A stretch of 64,000 nt of DNA. Source: Mesorhizobium sp. WSM4311. Its GTDB lineage: Bacteria > Pseudomonadota > Alphaproteobacteria > Rhizobiales > Rhizobiaceae. This document shows, one piece after another, positions 21,252 through 30,799 of this stretch (its first letter is position 1; each line of letters opens with the position of its first letter). The stretch spans positions 248,001 through 312,000 of the forward strand of contig NZ_NSFV01000005.1 in assembly GCF_002295115.1 (NCBI RefSeq). Direction: 5' to 3'. The position numbers and the translations under genes are program-made. Under the pieces are notes generated by a model. It worked only from the letters and a program-made list of their open reading frames with translations. It was not told where the DNA came from and did no database searches.

Positions 21252-22086
21252 GGCAACGAAGAAGGCTTTTGTCACCGGCCACCCGATCAAGCATTCGCGC
21301 TCACCGATGATCCACGGCCACTGGCTGGCCCAGCACGGCATCGACGGCAGCTACGAGGCGATCGACGTGGCGCCGCAGGATTTTGCCGAATTCATCGCGA
21401 CATTGCAGGCAAACGGGTTTCGCGGCGGCAATGTCACCATTCCGCACAAGGAAGCCGCCTTCGCTCTCGTCCACCGCCGCGACCAGGCGGCCGAAGAAAT
21501 CGGCGCCGTCAACACGCTGTGGTTTGAGGACGGCGTGCTGTGGGGCGGCAACACCGACGGTCACGGCTTTGCCGCCAACCTCGATGACTACGCGCCCGGC
21601 TGGGCGAATACGGGCCCCGCGGTCGTGCTCGGCGCCGGCGGCGCGTCGCGCGCCGTCATCCAGGCGCTGAAGCAACGCGGTTTTTCCGACATCCGCATCG
21701 TCAACCGCACGCTGGCCCGGGCGCAGGAATTGCGCGACCGTTTCGGCGCCGGCGTTTCGGCGCATGGCACGGCGGCGACCAACGAATTGCTGGCCGACGC
21801 CGGCCTGCTGGTCAACACCACCGCGCTCGGCATGGTCGGCAATGAAGGTCTCGCCGCCGACCCGGCCCTGCTGCCGGCCCACGCCATCGTCACCGACCTC
21901 GTCTATGTGCCGCTGGAAACGCCATTGCTCGCCGCCGCGCGTGCCAGGGGGCTGAAGACGGTCGACGGCCTCGGCATGCTGCTCAACCAGGCCGTGCCCG
22001 GCTTCGAACATTGGTTCGGCGTCAGGCCGCAGGTCACGGCTGAGCTGCGCGCGCTCATCGTTGCCGATCTGGTGCCGAAACCATGA
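21244..22086 (+). CDS. aroE: shikimate dehydrogenase
   Basis: NADPH-dependent reduction of 3-dehydroshikimate in aromatic amino acid synthesis. The 280-residue protein shows the shikimate-binding [13 protein letters not shown], the catalytic lysine in [19 protein letters not shown], and the dinucleotide-binding [12 protein letters not shown] 21244 lies inside the end of maf; the stop overlaps coaE by 4 nt. The frame is open far upstream inside maf, but the conserved N-terminus starts here. Confidence 0.95.
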   Translation: MVEATKKAFVTGHPIKHSRSPMIHGHWLAQHGIDGSYEAIDVAPQDFAEFIATLQANGFRGGNVTIPHKEAAFALVHRRDQAAEEIGAVNTLWFEDGVLWGGNTDGHGFAANLDDYAPGWANTGPAVVLGAGGASRAVIQALKQRGFSDIRIVNRTLARAQELRDRFGAGVSAHGTAATNELLADAGLLVNTTALGMVGNEGLAADPALLPAHAIVTDLVYVPLETPLLAAARARGLKTVDGLGMLLNQAVPGFEHWFGVRPQVTAELRALIVADLVPKP

Positions 22087-22670
22087 TCGTGCTCGGTCTC
22101 ACCGGCTCGATCGGCATGGGCAAGTCGACCACGGCAAAAATGTTCGCCGAGGCGGGCGTGCCGGTCCATGATTCCGACGAGGCGGTGCATCGCCTCTATT
22201 CCGGCGCGGCGGCACCTCTGATCGAGGCCGCGTTTCCCGGAACGGTTGTCGATGGCGTGGTCGACCGCGTAAAACTTGGCGCGCGCGTGCTTGGCGATGC
22301 CGCCGCGCTGAAGCGGCTGGAATCCATCATCCATCCGCTGGTGCGCGCCGACGCCGACGCCTTCCTGGCCACGCATCGTAACGCCGGCGAATCGATCGCC
22401 GTGCTCGACATTCCGCTGCTCTTCGAAACCGGCGGCCGCGGCCGCGTCGACAAGGTCGTCGTCGTCACGGCGCCCGCCGAGGTCCAGCGCCAGCGTGTGC
22501 TGGCCCGGCCGGGCATGACGGAAGAAAAACTGGCGGCGATCCTGGCCAAGCAGGTGCCGGATGAGGAGAAGCGCAGGCTGGCCGATTTCGTCATCGACAC
22601 CGGCCAGGGGCTGGACGCCGCGCGTGCCGCCGTCGCCGGCATCATCGCCGAACTCTCCGGGGGTCGCTGA
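22083..22670 (+). CDS. coaE: dephospho-CoA kinase
   Basis: Last step of coenzyme A synthesis: phosphorylates the 3'-hydroxyl of dephospho-CoA. The 195-residue protein has the P-loop [26 protein letters not shown], and the lid-region [14 protein letters not shown] 22083 overlaps the aroE stop (ATGA). Length and motif order are normal. Confidence 0.95.
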   Translation: MIVLGLTGSIGMGKSTTAKMFAEAGVPVHDSDEAVHRLYSGAAAPLIEAAFPGTVVDGVVDRVKLGARVLGDAAALKRLESIIHPLVRADADAFLATHRNAGESIAVLDIPLLFETGGRGRVDKVVVVTAPAEVQRQRVLARPGMTEEKLAAILAKQVPDEEKRRLADFVIDTGQGLDAARAAVAGIIAELSGGR

Positions 22671-22677
22671 CGGCTTC

Positions 22678-22708
22678 CTTCCCTTCTCCCGCAAGGGGAG
22701 AAGGCAAA
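22678..22708. repeat. single-arm family E hairpin after coaE
   Basis: CCTTCTCCCGCAAGGGGAGAAGG is a tight hairpin 8-30 nt after the coaE stop. Identical stems form part of the larger family E pairs at 50398-50563 and 50972-51023. Its position suggests it helps end or stabilise the operon transcript, though no T tract follows. Confidence 0.65.
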
Positions 22709-22769
22709 ACAGGCATTGCCATTTTGTTCCGGTCTCGTGATTCTACTTTCCCAGGAGCAAACTGATTCG

Positions 22770-23492
22770 ATGCGCGAGATCATCTTCGATACGGAAACCA
22801 CCGGCCTTGATTCACGCGACGACCGCGTGATCGAGCTGGGCGGCGTCGAACTGGTCAACCGTTTCCCGACCGGCAGGACGTTTCACCACTATATCAACCC
22901 GCAGGGCCGGGCGATCCATGAGGAGGCGCAGGCGGTGCATGGCATCAGCGCGGCCGATCTCGCGGGAAAGCCGACCTTTGCCGAAATCGCCGAGGAATGG
23001 CTGACCTTCACCGACGGCGCCAGGCTGGTCGCCCACAACGCCACGTTCGACATCGGCTTCCTCAATGTCGAATTCGGCCGGCTCGGCCATCCCGTCGTCG
23101 ATCCCGGCCGTGTTGTCGACACGCTGGCGCTGGCGCGCCGCAAGCACCCGATGGGGCCCAATTCGCTCGATGCGCTCTGCCGGCGCTACGGCATCGACAA
23201 CACGAAGCGCACCAAGCACGGCGCGCTGCTCGATTCCGAATTGCTGGCCGAGGTCTATATCGAGCTGATCGGCGGCAAGCAGGCGGCGCTTATCCTCGAC
23301 AGCGCCACCGCGCCGGCACAGGGCGAGAATGTCCGCCACATCGAGATCATCGTCGCCAAGCGCCCGAGGCCGCTGCTGCCGCGCCTGACCGAAGCGGAGC
23401 GTGCGGCGCATGCCGCCATGGTCGCCACGCTCGGCGAAAAGGCGCTCTGGCTGAAAGCCAGTTCCTCCGAAAAGAGCGTCGCGGCATCGTAG
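22770..23492 (+). CDS. dnaQ: DNA polymerase III epsilon subunit (proofreading exonuclease)
   Basis: 3'-5' exonuclease that proofreads the replicative polymerase. The 240-residue protein has the three DEDDh exonuclease motifs: FDTETTGLD (Exo I), HNATFDIGFLN (Exo II) and KHGALLDSELL (Exo III with the histidine). ATG 22770 (MREIIFDTETTG) is the family start and has AGGAG upstream. It ends 3 nt before the convergent esterase at 23496; in related genomes secB would be here. Confidence 0.95.
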   Translation: MREIIFDTETTGLDSRDDRVIELGGVELVNRFPTGRTFHHYINPQGRAIHEEAQAVHGISAADLAGKPTFAEIAEEWLTFTDGARLVAHNATFDIGFLNVEFGRLGHPVVDPGRVVDTLALARRKHPMGPNSLDALCRRYGIDNTKRTKHGALLDSELLAEVYIELIGGKQAALILDSATAPAQGENVRHIEIIVAKRPRPLLPRLTEAERAAHAAMVATLGEKALWLKASSSEKSVAAS

Positions 23493-23495
23493 GAC

Positions 23496-24446
23496 TCAAT
23501 ACGGCCACTCGTCCCGCCCCAGTGATGCAATCGCCGCGATGATGCGCGCAAACGCCTCCGCCGCGGCCGGCACCGTGGTGCGGGCGCGCAGGAAACTGTG
23601 CACCAGGCGCTTCTCTTCATGCCACCAGGCCTTGCCGCCGGCCGCAACGATGCGGTCGCGGTAGACCTCGCCGTCGGACGATAGCGGGTCGCACTCGGCC
23701 GTGATGATCACCGTCGGCGGCAGGCCGGAAAAGTCGCGGTCGTGCAGTGGCGAAAAGGTCGGGTCGTCCGGCGATTGCCGCTTGGCCGAACGGACGTCGC
23801 GGTAGAAGGCGATATCGCCGACGGACAGCAGCGGCGCCTCGGCATGTTCGACATAGGAGCCGGCGGCCTCGTCGCCGCCGAGGCCGGGATAGATCAGCAC
23901 CTGGCCGATCGCGGCCCTGATATGCCGGCGCGTCGCCTGCGCCACGGCGGCGGCCAGATTGCCGCCGGCGCTCTCGCCGCACAGAACGACCGGCAGGCCT
24001 GACGTCTCCGCCGCCCATGCGAAGGCGGCCATCGCATCGTCGAAGGCGGCGGGATGGACATGCTCGGGTGCCAGCCGGTAGTCGACCGACACCACGTCGA
24101 AGCCGGTGCCGGCGCAGATCTCGGCGCAGATGTCGTCATGGCTGTCGAGCCCGCCGAGGATGAAGCCGCCGCCATGGAAATAGAGCACCACGGCCCGCGC
24201 CGCCTTGCCGGTCGGCTGGTAGCGGCGGATCGGTATGCCGTGGCCCGGGGCGGTGACCAGGCCGTCGCTGGCCTTGACCCCGGCGGGCCGGCCCCGGTGG
24301 AAAGCCCGGCACATCCTGTCATAGACCGCGCGCTGCTTGTCGATCGGCAGGCCGATCACTTCGGGCGGGTACCAGGCGTTGACATTGTCTATGTAGGCCC
24401 ACAGCGCCGGGTCGAGCCGTGTTTCATATTTGCCGCGGCCGGTCAT
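23496..24446 (-). CDS. alpha/beta hydrolase, hormone-sensitive-lipase-like esterase
   Basis: Serine esterase of the HSL (family IV) group; 316 residues. It has the oxyanion-hole motif FHGGGFILGG, the nucleophile elbow CGESAGGNLA with the catalytic serine, DPLSSDG carrying the acid residue, and the C-terminal histidine in LVHSFLRA. No signal peptide, so cytosolic. The substrate is unknown; such enzymes cleave short acyl esters. It is 12 nt downstream of a cysteine hydrolase on the same strand, so the two are probably co-transcribed and may act in one degradative pathway. Confidence 0.85.
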   Translation of the reverse strand: MTGRGKYETRLDPALWAYIDNVNAWYPPEVIGLPIDKQRAVYDRMCRAFHRGRPAGVKASDGLVTAPGHGIPIRRYQPTGKAARAVVLYFHGGGFILGGLDSHDDICAEICAGTGFDVVSVDYRLAPEHVHPAAFDDAMAAFAWAAETSGLPVVLCGESAGGNLAAAVAQATRRHIRAAIGQVLIYPGLGGDEAAGSYVEHAEAPLLSVGDIAFYRDVRSAKRQSPDDPTFSPLHDRDFSGLPPTVIITAECDPLSSDGEVYRDRIVAAGGKAWWHEEKRLVHSFLRARTTVPAAAEAFARIIAAIASLGRDEWPY

Positions 24447-24458
24447 GTCGGTCTGCCG

Positions 24459-25139
24459 TCATAGATCGGCGTAGAGCGCCGCCGCATTGTCGAAGGTGAA
24501 GCGAAGCGGCACTGACCCCTCGACCTGCCAGGCGTTGACGGTGTCGCCGGCCAGCAGCCGGCAGGCGCCGTCGGTGTCGGTGACCGCCCCGCCATAGAGC
24601 CGGTTGGCGAGGTTGAGGATGCCGGTCTGGTGCATGGCCGCACTGCCGCTGCCGCAGGCATCCTTGACCAGGAGCACGCGAAATCCCTTTGCCACGGCGT
24701 CCTTTACGGTGGCGTCGATGCAGGCCTCGGTCCAGACGCCGGCGATGACCAGCCATTCGATGCCGGAAGCCTTGAGCCGATCGGCCGCCGGCCCGCTGCG
24801 GAAGGCGCTGGCCTCGGCCTTGACCAGCAGCGCTTCGCCCCCGGCCGGCGCCACCTCATGGCAGATCTCAGTCAGCGGATCGCTCTTGTCTGAGAAGGCC
24901 GACTTGCCGTCGGCACCGAGCGGATGAAACGGCCGGTCCTGCTTGTCGAGATCGACGATATAGGCCCAGTGCTGGAGCGGCACGTGGTTGGCGCGCGCCG
25001 CTTCTTGCAGGCGCTGGACGTTGGCCAGGATGCCGGCGAAACCCTCGACGAGATAGCGTCTGTCCTGCCGGTGCTCTTCCTGCAGGTCGATGAAGATTGC
25101 GGCCACCGTGCCTCTGCTGATGGAGATGGGGCTTTTCAT
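24459..25139 (-). CDS. isochorismatase-fold cysteine hydrolase
   Basis: Protein of 226 residues with the isochorismatase/nicotinamidase fold. The catalytic triad of the cysteine-hydrolase branch is visible: D18 (FIDLQEEH), K107 (LLVKAEASAF) and C140 (GVWTEACIDAT). Such enzymes hydrolyse amides or ureido compounds (nicotinamide, N-carbamoylsarcosine, biuret, ureidoacrylate); which one applies here cannot be told. It precedes the esterase at 23496 in a likely two-gene operon. A family B repeat lies in its upstream region. Confidence 0.82.
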   Translation of the reverse strand: MKSPISISRGTVAAIFIDLQEEHRQDRRYLVEGFAGILANVQRLQEAARANHVPLQHWAYIVDLDKQDRPFHPLGADGKSAFSDKSDPLTEICHEVAPAGGEALLVKAEASAFRSGPAADRLKASGIEWLVIAGVWTEACIDATVKDAVAKGFRVLLVKDACGSGSAAMHQTGILNLANRLYGGAVTDTDGACRLLAGDTVNAWQVEGSVPLRFTFDNAAALYADL

Positions 25140-25224
25140 GCAAGTGGGCCCGCGTCGGCAGTCCGCGCCGTTCTGTTCAGCGAGCCGGCGCTAACGCTGG
25201 CGATTGGTCGCCGCTTCCCCACCT

Positions 25225-25430
25225 TCGTCATCCACGGGCGGAGCAGGAGCGAAGCTCCGTCGCGGAGACCCGAGGATCCATGCCGTGACCTCGGTCGAAG
25301 GATGCGACGGAGCAGAACCTGAACCGTAGCAACGCTTCGGAGTCCCGGCATGGATCCCTTGGGCTGCGGAGCAGCTCCAGGGGTCTGCGCCGCGTCGCTG
25401 CGCTCCTTGCTCCGCCCTAGGATGACAAAG
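25225..25430. repeat. family B repeat, copy 3
   Basis: A ~205-bp imperfect palindrome running from CGTCATCCACGGGCGGAGC to TAGGATGACAAAG. Its left arm (GAGCGAAGCTCCGTCGCGG, GAGGATCCATGCCGTGAC) is the approximate inverse of the right arm (CGGCATGGATCC, GCGTCGCTGCGCTCCTTGCT). It fills most of the 346-nt gap 25140-25485. Other copies are at 12227, 12540, 36021 and (decayed) 63634. Confidence 0.85.
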
Positions 25431-25485
25431 CGATGGGAGGCTGCGCCAGCCGCGACGGTCACATCACGGAGGCGGACAGTAGGCA

Positions 25486-26790
25486 TCAAACCTGCTTCTC
25501 CAGAAACTCGTCCTCATAGGGAAAGCGCGACAGAAGCTCGGTGCCCGTCTCGGTGATCAGGATTTCGTCCTCCAGCTTGACGCCCTCGCGGCCGCCCTTC
25601 TCGCCGATATAGCTTTCCACGCTCACCACCATGCCTGGGACGATATGGCCGTCGCGGCCATAGGTCTCGTAATCCATGGCATGGGCGATGAACGGTGTCT
25701 CGCCATGCATGCCGACGCCGTGCATCACCGAGGTATAGCGCTGGTCGACGAAGCGGTCGGGGATCTTCCAGGCCTTTTCGGCGATTTCGCGAAACGCCAT
25801 GCCGGGCTTGACGATCGAAATATTGTGCTGAACCTGGTCGTGCGCCATGCGGTAGAGCGACTTCTGGTAATCGGTCGGCTTGCCCGGTCCGCAGCGGAAG
25901 GTGCGGGAGAAATCGGAGTAATAGCCGTAGCAGCCGATCGTGTCGGTATCGAGCGCGAGCAGCTCGCCCGGCCGGATCTTGCGGCCGCTGGCCTCGTTGA
26001 ACCACGGATTGGTGCGCTGGCCCGATGTGAGCAGCCGCGTCTCGATGAACTCGCCGCCCTGGCGGATAACCTCGCCATACATGATGGCGAACAGCTCGTT
26101 TTCGGAGACGCCGGGCTTGATCGCCTCGCGCACCGCATAGACCGCGGCCTCGGCGCCGGCCATCGACACCTGCAGGCATTTCACCTCCTCGGGCGTCTTC
26201 ACCGCGCGCACCGCCAGGATTTCGCCCTGGCAATCCCTGACCTCGCAGCCGCGCTTTTCCAGCGCCAGCGCCTGCAGATGGCTGCAGCGGTCGAGGCCGA
26301 GCTTCATCGAGCCGCCGCCATGCTTCTTCAGGAGCTCGGCGATCTCGTCGGCGAAGGGCCCGGCGGTTTCGTCGTCACGGCCGGAGACCGACGACCAGAC
26401 GAGCTTGGACGGACGCGCCTCGTCGATCGTGTCGAGCACCATCGAGACATGGTAGCTCTGCGGATATTCGAACAGCACGATCGGTCCTTCGGTGGGAATA
26501 AAGAAATAACGGGTCGAGTTGCGCAGGAAGTAGCCGAACATGTTGCGCGAGCCGGTGGCGTAGCGCTGGTTGTACGGGTCGAACAGCACCACCCCGCCAT
26601 AGCCGGCGTCGCGCATCCAGCCGCGCAGTTTCGCCAGCCGGCCTTTGCGCAAGGCATCGGCATCGATGAAGGACGGCTCGGTGTCCGACAGCCACATGCC
26701 GCCCGCCGGATCGGCCGCCGCCGGGTGGCGCATGCGGTCCTTGAAGTCGACGTCCTCGGTGCTGTCGGGGTCGAATACGACGATGCTCAT
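25486..26790 (-). CDS. M24-family metalloprotein, DddP-like (possible DMSP lyase)
   Basis: Protein of 434 residues with the pita-bread fold of M24 peptidases. Likely metal ligands are D281 and D283 (ALDTDTIG), D293 (YSDFSRTF), H357 (MHGVGMHGE), E392 (VESYIGE) and E407 (KLEDEIL). The stretch GGEFIETRLLTSGQRTNPWF and the overall layout recall DddP, which cleaves dimethylsulfoniopropionate to dimethyl sulfide and acrylate, more than classic Xaa-Pro peptidases. DMSP activity is not proven and many rhizobial homologues are uncharacterised. ATG 26790 (MSIVVFDPD) is preferred over an upstream start at 26889. A damaged GlxA-type regulator lies immediately upstream on the same strand. Confidence 0.75.
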   Translation of the reverse strand: MSIVVFDPDSTEDVDFKDRMRHPAAADPAGGMWLSDTEPSFIDADALRKGRLAKLRGWMRDAGYGGVVLFDPYNQRYATGSRNMFGYFLRNSTRYFFIPTEGPIVLFEYPQSYHVSMVLDTIDEARPSKLVWSSVSGRDDETAGPFADEIAELLKKHGGGSMKLGLDRCSHLQALALEKRGCEVRDCQGEILAVRAVKTPEEVKCLQVSMAGAEAAVYAVREAIKPGVSENELFAIMYGEVIRQGGEFIETRLLTSGQRTNPWFNEASGRKIRPGELLALDTDTIGCYGYYSDFSRTFRCGPGKPTDYQKSLYRMAHDQVQHNISIVKPGMAFREIAEKAWKIPDRFVDQRYTSVMHGVGMHGETPFIAHAMDYETYGRDGHIVPGMVVSVESYIGEKGGREGVKLEDEILITETGTELLSRFPYEDEFLEKQV

Positions 26791-26932
26791 GGGGGTTCGG
26801 CCTTGGATCGGTTGCGAGACGTGACCATGGCGCAGCAGCGGCGGAGGCATTGTGCGGAAAACCGCGTTTGTTGTGCGGGATACCGCCAAAACTCAAAGCG
26901 GAACGGTGGCGGCCCGCCAGCATTCGAAAGCC

Positions 26933-27900
26933 CTAATGCCTCCTCGCCAGCTTCGGCGGATGCCCATGCTCTTCCCGAAAAGCCCGGGCAAAGCTCGACA
27001 TCGAGGCAAAGCCGCAGGCCAGCGCCACGTCGCGCAGGCGAGCGTCGAATGCGCCAAAAGGTCGGCGGCGCGCTTCAGCCTGAGCCGCCGGTAATAGCCA
27101 TTGGGCGAGATGGCGAGCTCGGAGCGGAAGGAGCGCTCGAGCTTGTCGGAGGACACACCGAGCCGTGCGGTCAGCTCGGCCATGCCGAGCCGCTCCTCGA
27201 CCGCGTCCTCCATGATGGCGATGGCCGACAGCACCAGCTCGTTCTGCACGCCGGTGCGCAGCCTGAGCGGCATCAGCTTGCGGTCCACGCTGGAGCGCAG
27301 CTGGCTGTGCACGAACCATTCGGCGACGCCGGCGGCGAGCTCGGCGCCGTAATCCCGGGTGATGATCTCCAGCATCATGTCGAGGCTGCCGACGCCGCCG
27401 GCCGAGGTGAAGCGCTTGCGGTCGATGACATAGAGATCGCGCCGCAGCTCGATTGCAGGAAACGCCTCGGTGAAGGCGGCCTGGCTGGTCCAGTGCAAGG
27501 TGCAGGCATGGCCGTCGAGCAGGCCGGCGCGCGCCAGGAAAAAGGCCGCATCCGCCACCGCCCCGATATGGGCGCCACCCCGCAGGCTGCGGCGGATCCA
27601 GCTGGCCGCGTCCTCGGCGACGAGATGGTCGGCATCGCCGCCCGAGCAGACGACGATGCGGTCGACCTTCGGCGCATCCTCGGCATAGAAGCCCGGCTGG
27701 ATGACCACCCCATTCGACGCCTCGACCGCGCCTTTCGTGCCGCCGACGATGATCCAGCGATAGCACGGCCGCTTCGCCAGAATGTTGGCGGCACGCAGCG
27801 GCTCGATGACGGAGCTGAACGCCATCATCGGAAAGCCGGGGAACACCAGCACCGCGAAGGTCAGGGGTTCGGTGGGTTTTTCGGGTTCGCGCGTGGCCAT
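26933..27900 (-). pseudogene. GlxA-type AraC-family regulator with a frameshift in the DNA-binding domain
   Basis: Residues 1-180 form the DJ-1/PfpI-like amidotransferase-type sensor domain (LTFAVLVFPGFPMMAFSSVIEPL) and an AraC helix-turn-helix domain follows. The frame from ATG 27900 reads correctly through RRLRLKRAADLLAHSTL, then turns to unlike sequence. At about 27040 the continuation RLRDVALACGFASMSSFARAF is found in another frame and ends properly at 26933 with KLARRH. One missing base explains it. Unshifted translation instead runs to 26893 and lacks the second recognition helix. It is either a real inactivating deletion, a sequencing error, or less likely a programmed shift. The start has no competitor. 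Confidence 0.8.
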
Positions 27901-27946
27901 GGGCGCTACATCTCGGGCGAATGGGGTTTGGCGTCAACCGCTGGCG

Positions 27947-29131
27947 CTATCCCCCCAGCGCCTGCTCCAGATCGGCGATCAGATCATCGCCATCCTCGAT
28001 CCCCGCCGACAGCCTCACCAGCGAATCCGAAATGCCGATCTCCGCCCGCTTCTCGGCGGGGATCGACCCATGCGTCATCAGCGCCGGATGCTCGATCAGG
28101 CTCTCCACCCCACCGAGGCTTTCGGCGAGCGTGAACAATTGCGTGCGTTCGAGGAAGCGTTTTGTCCCGGCGAGATCGCGGTCGAGCACGGCTGATATCA
28201 TGCCGCCGAAGGCGTGCATCTGCTGGACGGCGATGGAATGCTGCGGATGGCTGGCGAGGCCGGGATAGATCACGCGGCGCACATCTTTTCGCGCTTCCAG
28301 CCACTGCGCGATCTTCAGCCCGTTGTCGGAATGCCGCTCCATCCGGAGCGCCAGCGTCTTCAGGCCGCGCAGCGCCAGGAAACTGTCGAACGGGCCTGAT
28401 ATGGCGCCGATGGCGTTCTGCAGGAATTTCAGCTGGGTCGCCAATTCCTTGTTGTCGCCGACGACGGCCACCCCGCCGACCATGTCGGAATGGCCGTTGA
28501 GATACTTTGTCGTCGAGTGCACGACGATGTCGATGCCGAGTTCCAGCGGCCGCTGGATATAGGGGCTGCAGAACGTGTTGTCGGCGACGGTGAGGACGCC
28601 CTTGCGCTTGGCAAGTGCTGCGACACCTTCGAGGTCGACGATGCGCAGCAGCGGGTTGGTCGGCGTCTCGACCCACAGCAGCTTCGTCTCGGGCCGGATC
28701 GCCGCTTCCACCGCGGCAAGGTCGGTGAAGTCGACGAAAGAGACCTGCAGGCCCGCCGAGCGCTTGCGCACCCGCTCCATCAGCCGGAACGACCCGCCAT
28801 AGATGTCGTCGGTGGCGACGATATGGCCGCCGGCATCGAGCAGCTCCAGCACCGTCGAGATCGCCGCCAGGCCGGAGGCGAAGGCGAAGGCGGCGGTGCC
28901 GCTTTCGAGATCGGCCACCGCGCGCTCGAAGGCAAAGCGCGTCGGGTTCTGGCTGCGGGCGTACTCGAACCCCTTGTGCACGCCGGGCGACTGCTGGCCG
29001 TAGGTCGAGGTGGCATAGATCGGCACCATCACCGCGCCGGTCAGCGGATCGTGGCTCTGGCCGCCATGGATGGTGCGCGTCGAGAAGGCCAGGCGATTCT
29101 TGCCCGATGGTGGTGGTGTGTGGCTGGTCAT
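27947..29131 (-). CDS. cystathionine gamma-lyase / gamma-synthase family PLP enzyme
   Basis: Trans-sulfuration enzyme of the Cys/Met-metabolism PLP family, 394 residues. The PLP lysine is K209 in HSTTKYLNGHSDMVGG, with the upstream YARSQNPTR and WVETPTNPLL segments. Overlap of 4 nt with cystathionine beta-synthase strongly suggests gamma-lyase activity, completing conversion of homocysteine to cysteine (reverse trans-sulfuration); gamma-synthase activity cannot be excluded from sequence. Cytosolic. Confidence 0.9.
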   Translation of the reverse strand: MTSHTPPPSGKNRLAFSTRTIHGGQSHDPLTGAVMVPIYATSTYGQQSPGVHKGFEYARSQNPTRFAFERAVADLESGTAAFAFASGLAAISTVLELLDAGGHIVATDDIYGGSFRLMERVRKRSAGLQVSFVDFTDLAAVEAAIRPETKLLWVETPTNPLLRIVDLEGVAALAKRKGVLTVADNTFCSPYIQRPLELGIDIVVHSTTKYLNGHSDMVGGVAVVGDNKELATQLKFLQNAIGAISGPFDSFLALRGLKTLALRMERHSDNGLKIAQWLEARKDVRRVIYPGLASHPQHSIAVQQMHAFGGMISAVLDRDLAGTKRFLERTQLFTLAESLGGVESLIEHPALMTHGSIPAEKRAEIGISDSLVRLSAGIEDGDDLIADLEQALGG

Positions 29132-30567
29132 CGTGCGCGCCTCAAATGGTTGATCAGGTCGATGCGGGTGATCAGGCCGACGAACTCGTCGCCGTCGAAG
29201 ATGATGGCGACCTCGTTGCGGTCGAACACCGGCAGCAGCGCATCCAGCGTCTGGCTGGCCTGCAGCGTGTGCAGATTGGAGGTCATCGCCGTGCGCACCG
29301 GACCGTTGAAGCGCTCCCAGCGCCCGTCATAGGGACCGTCGACCTTGGCCAGAATATCGCTCTCGTCAACGATGCCGATCAGCTTGCCGTCTTCCAGAAC
29401 CGGCAGCTGCGAGACATCGGAGCGGCGCATGCGGCCATAGGCGTTGAGCAGGCTTTCGTCCGGGCCGACATAGACCGTGTCGCCGGTGCGGTGGGTGCGC
29501 ATGACGAGGTCGCGCAGGTCGCCATGCTGCTCGTGCTCGGCCAGGCCCTGTTCGGCCAGCCAGAAATCGTCGAACACCTTCGACAGGTACTTGTTGCCGC
29601 TGTCGCAGACGAAGGTGACGACGCGTTTCGCTGTCGTCTGCTCGCGGCAATAGCGCAGGGCGGCCGACAACAGCGTGCCCGAGGACGAGCCGGCCAGAAT
29701 GCCTTCGCGCGACAGGAGATCGCGCACCGCCAGCATGCTTTGCTTGTCTGATATCGAATAGGCCTTCTTGACCAGCGACAGATCGGCATTGGGCGGCACG
29801 AAATCCTCGCCTATGCCTTCCACCGTCCAGCTGCCGGCCTCTTCCATCTTGCCGGTCTTGATCAAGGGCGCCAGCACCGAGCCGACTGGATCGGCCAGCA
29901 CCATTTCGGTCTTCGGCGACACCTTGGCGAAGTAGCGGCCAAGCCCGGTCAGCGTACCGCCCGAGCCGACGCCGACCACCACCGCGTCGACATTGCCGTC
30001 GAGCTGCGAAAAGATCTCCGGGCCGGTGGTCGTCTCATGCGCCAGCGGGTTAGCCGGATTGGCGAACTGGTTGGCATAGAAGGCGCCGGGCACTTCCGCC
30101 GCGATCTTCTCGGCCATGTCCTGGTAATATTCCGGGTGGCCCTTGCCGACGTCGGAGCGCGTCATGCGCACCTCGGCTCCCAGCGCGCGCAGGTGCTGGA
30201 TCTTTTCGCGCGACATCTTGTCGGGCACGACCAGCACGATGCGGTAGCCCTTGGGGATGCCGACCTGGGCAAGGCCAAGGCCGGTATTGCCGGCTGTCGC
30301 CTCGACGATGGTGCCGCCGCGCTTGAGCTTGCCCTCTCTCTCGGCCGCCGCGATCATCGACAGCGCGATGCGGTCCTTGATCGAGCCGCCGGGGTTCTGG
30401 CTTTCGAGCTTGATGAACAGCCGGCATTTGCCGGTGTCGAACTTGGTCAGCTCGACCACCGGCGTCTGGCCGATCAGGTCGAGCACCGATTTATAAGGTG
30501 GCCGCAGGCGCGAGGATTGGCCATCCGAGGGGGCGCTGCCTGGCGCGGCTTTTCCGTGCTCGCTCAT
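29128..30567 (-). CDS. cbs: cystathionine beta-synthase with C-terminal CBS domains
   Basis: Condenses serine and homocysteine to cystathionine. The 479-residue protein has the fold type II PLP region with K64 in NPGGSIKDRIAL and the substrate and phosphate loops EATAGNTGLGLA and GVGSGGTLTGLG, then two CBS (Bateman) repeats at about 345-475 that could bind an adenosyl ligand. Unlike vertebrate CBS there is no N-terminal haem-binding Cys/His segment. It is the first gene of the cbs-cgl operon. Confidence 0.9.
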   Translation of the reverse strand: MSEHGKAAPGSAPSDGQSSRLRPPYKSVLDLIGQTPVVELTKFDTGKCRLFIKLESQNPGGSIKDRIALSMIAAAEREGKLKRGGTIVEATAGNTGLGLAQVGIPKGYRIVLVVPDKMSREKIQHLRALGAEVRMTRSDVGKGHPEYYQDMAEKIAAEVPGAFYANQFANPANPLAHETTTGPEIFSQLDGNVDAVVVGVGSGGTLTGLGRYFAKVSPKTEMVLADPVGSVLAPLIKTGKMEEAGSWTVEGIGEDFVPPNADLSLVKKAYSISDKQSMLAVRDLLSREGILAGSSSGTLLSAALRYCREQTTAKRVVTFVCDSGNKYLSKVFDDFWLAEQGLAEHEQHGDLRDLVMRTHRTGDTVYVGPDESLLNAYGRMRRSDVSQLPVLEDGKLIGIVDESDILAKVDGPYDGRWERFNGPVRTAMTSNLHTLQASQTLDALLPVFDRNEVAIIFDGDEFVGLITRIDLINHLRRAR

Positions 30568-30596
30568 GTCGAAGCTCCCTGATCAAGCGACCGCCT

Positions 30597-30647
30597 AGAG
30601 CATGATGCCGAAAAGTGTGAAGCGGTTTTCGGACGACATCATGCTCT
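30597..30647. repeat. family F nested hairpin upstream of cbs
   Basis: Outer stem AGAGCATGATG (30597-30607) with CATCATGCTCT (30637-30647); inner stem CCGAAAA (30608-30614) with TTTTCGG (30626-30632); 11-nt loop GTGTGAAGCGG. Both stems are perfect. It lies 30 nt upstream of the cbs start and could be part of its 5' leader or of the RidA-side transcript. Confidence 0.75.
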
Positions 30648-30799
30648 ACTTATTTGATTGAGCCGGCAGGCGGCAGCGTAGCCTCTTTTCCAGCCGTTTG
30701 TCGCGGGAAAGAAGATAGAACGTGCCAATCAGACGGCCAGACGAGGAATGAAATTCCAAGCGGCAGCTGTTCATCCGCCACGGCGCCAAAGCAGGGCTG

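Noticed and set aside
26893..27900. 335-codon intact reading of the GlxA-type gene
   Set aside because: Its last 40 residues are unrelated to the family, whereas the correct C-terminus is found in another frame.
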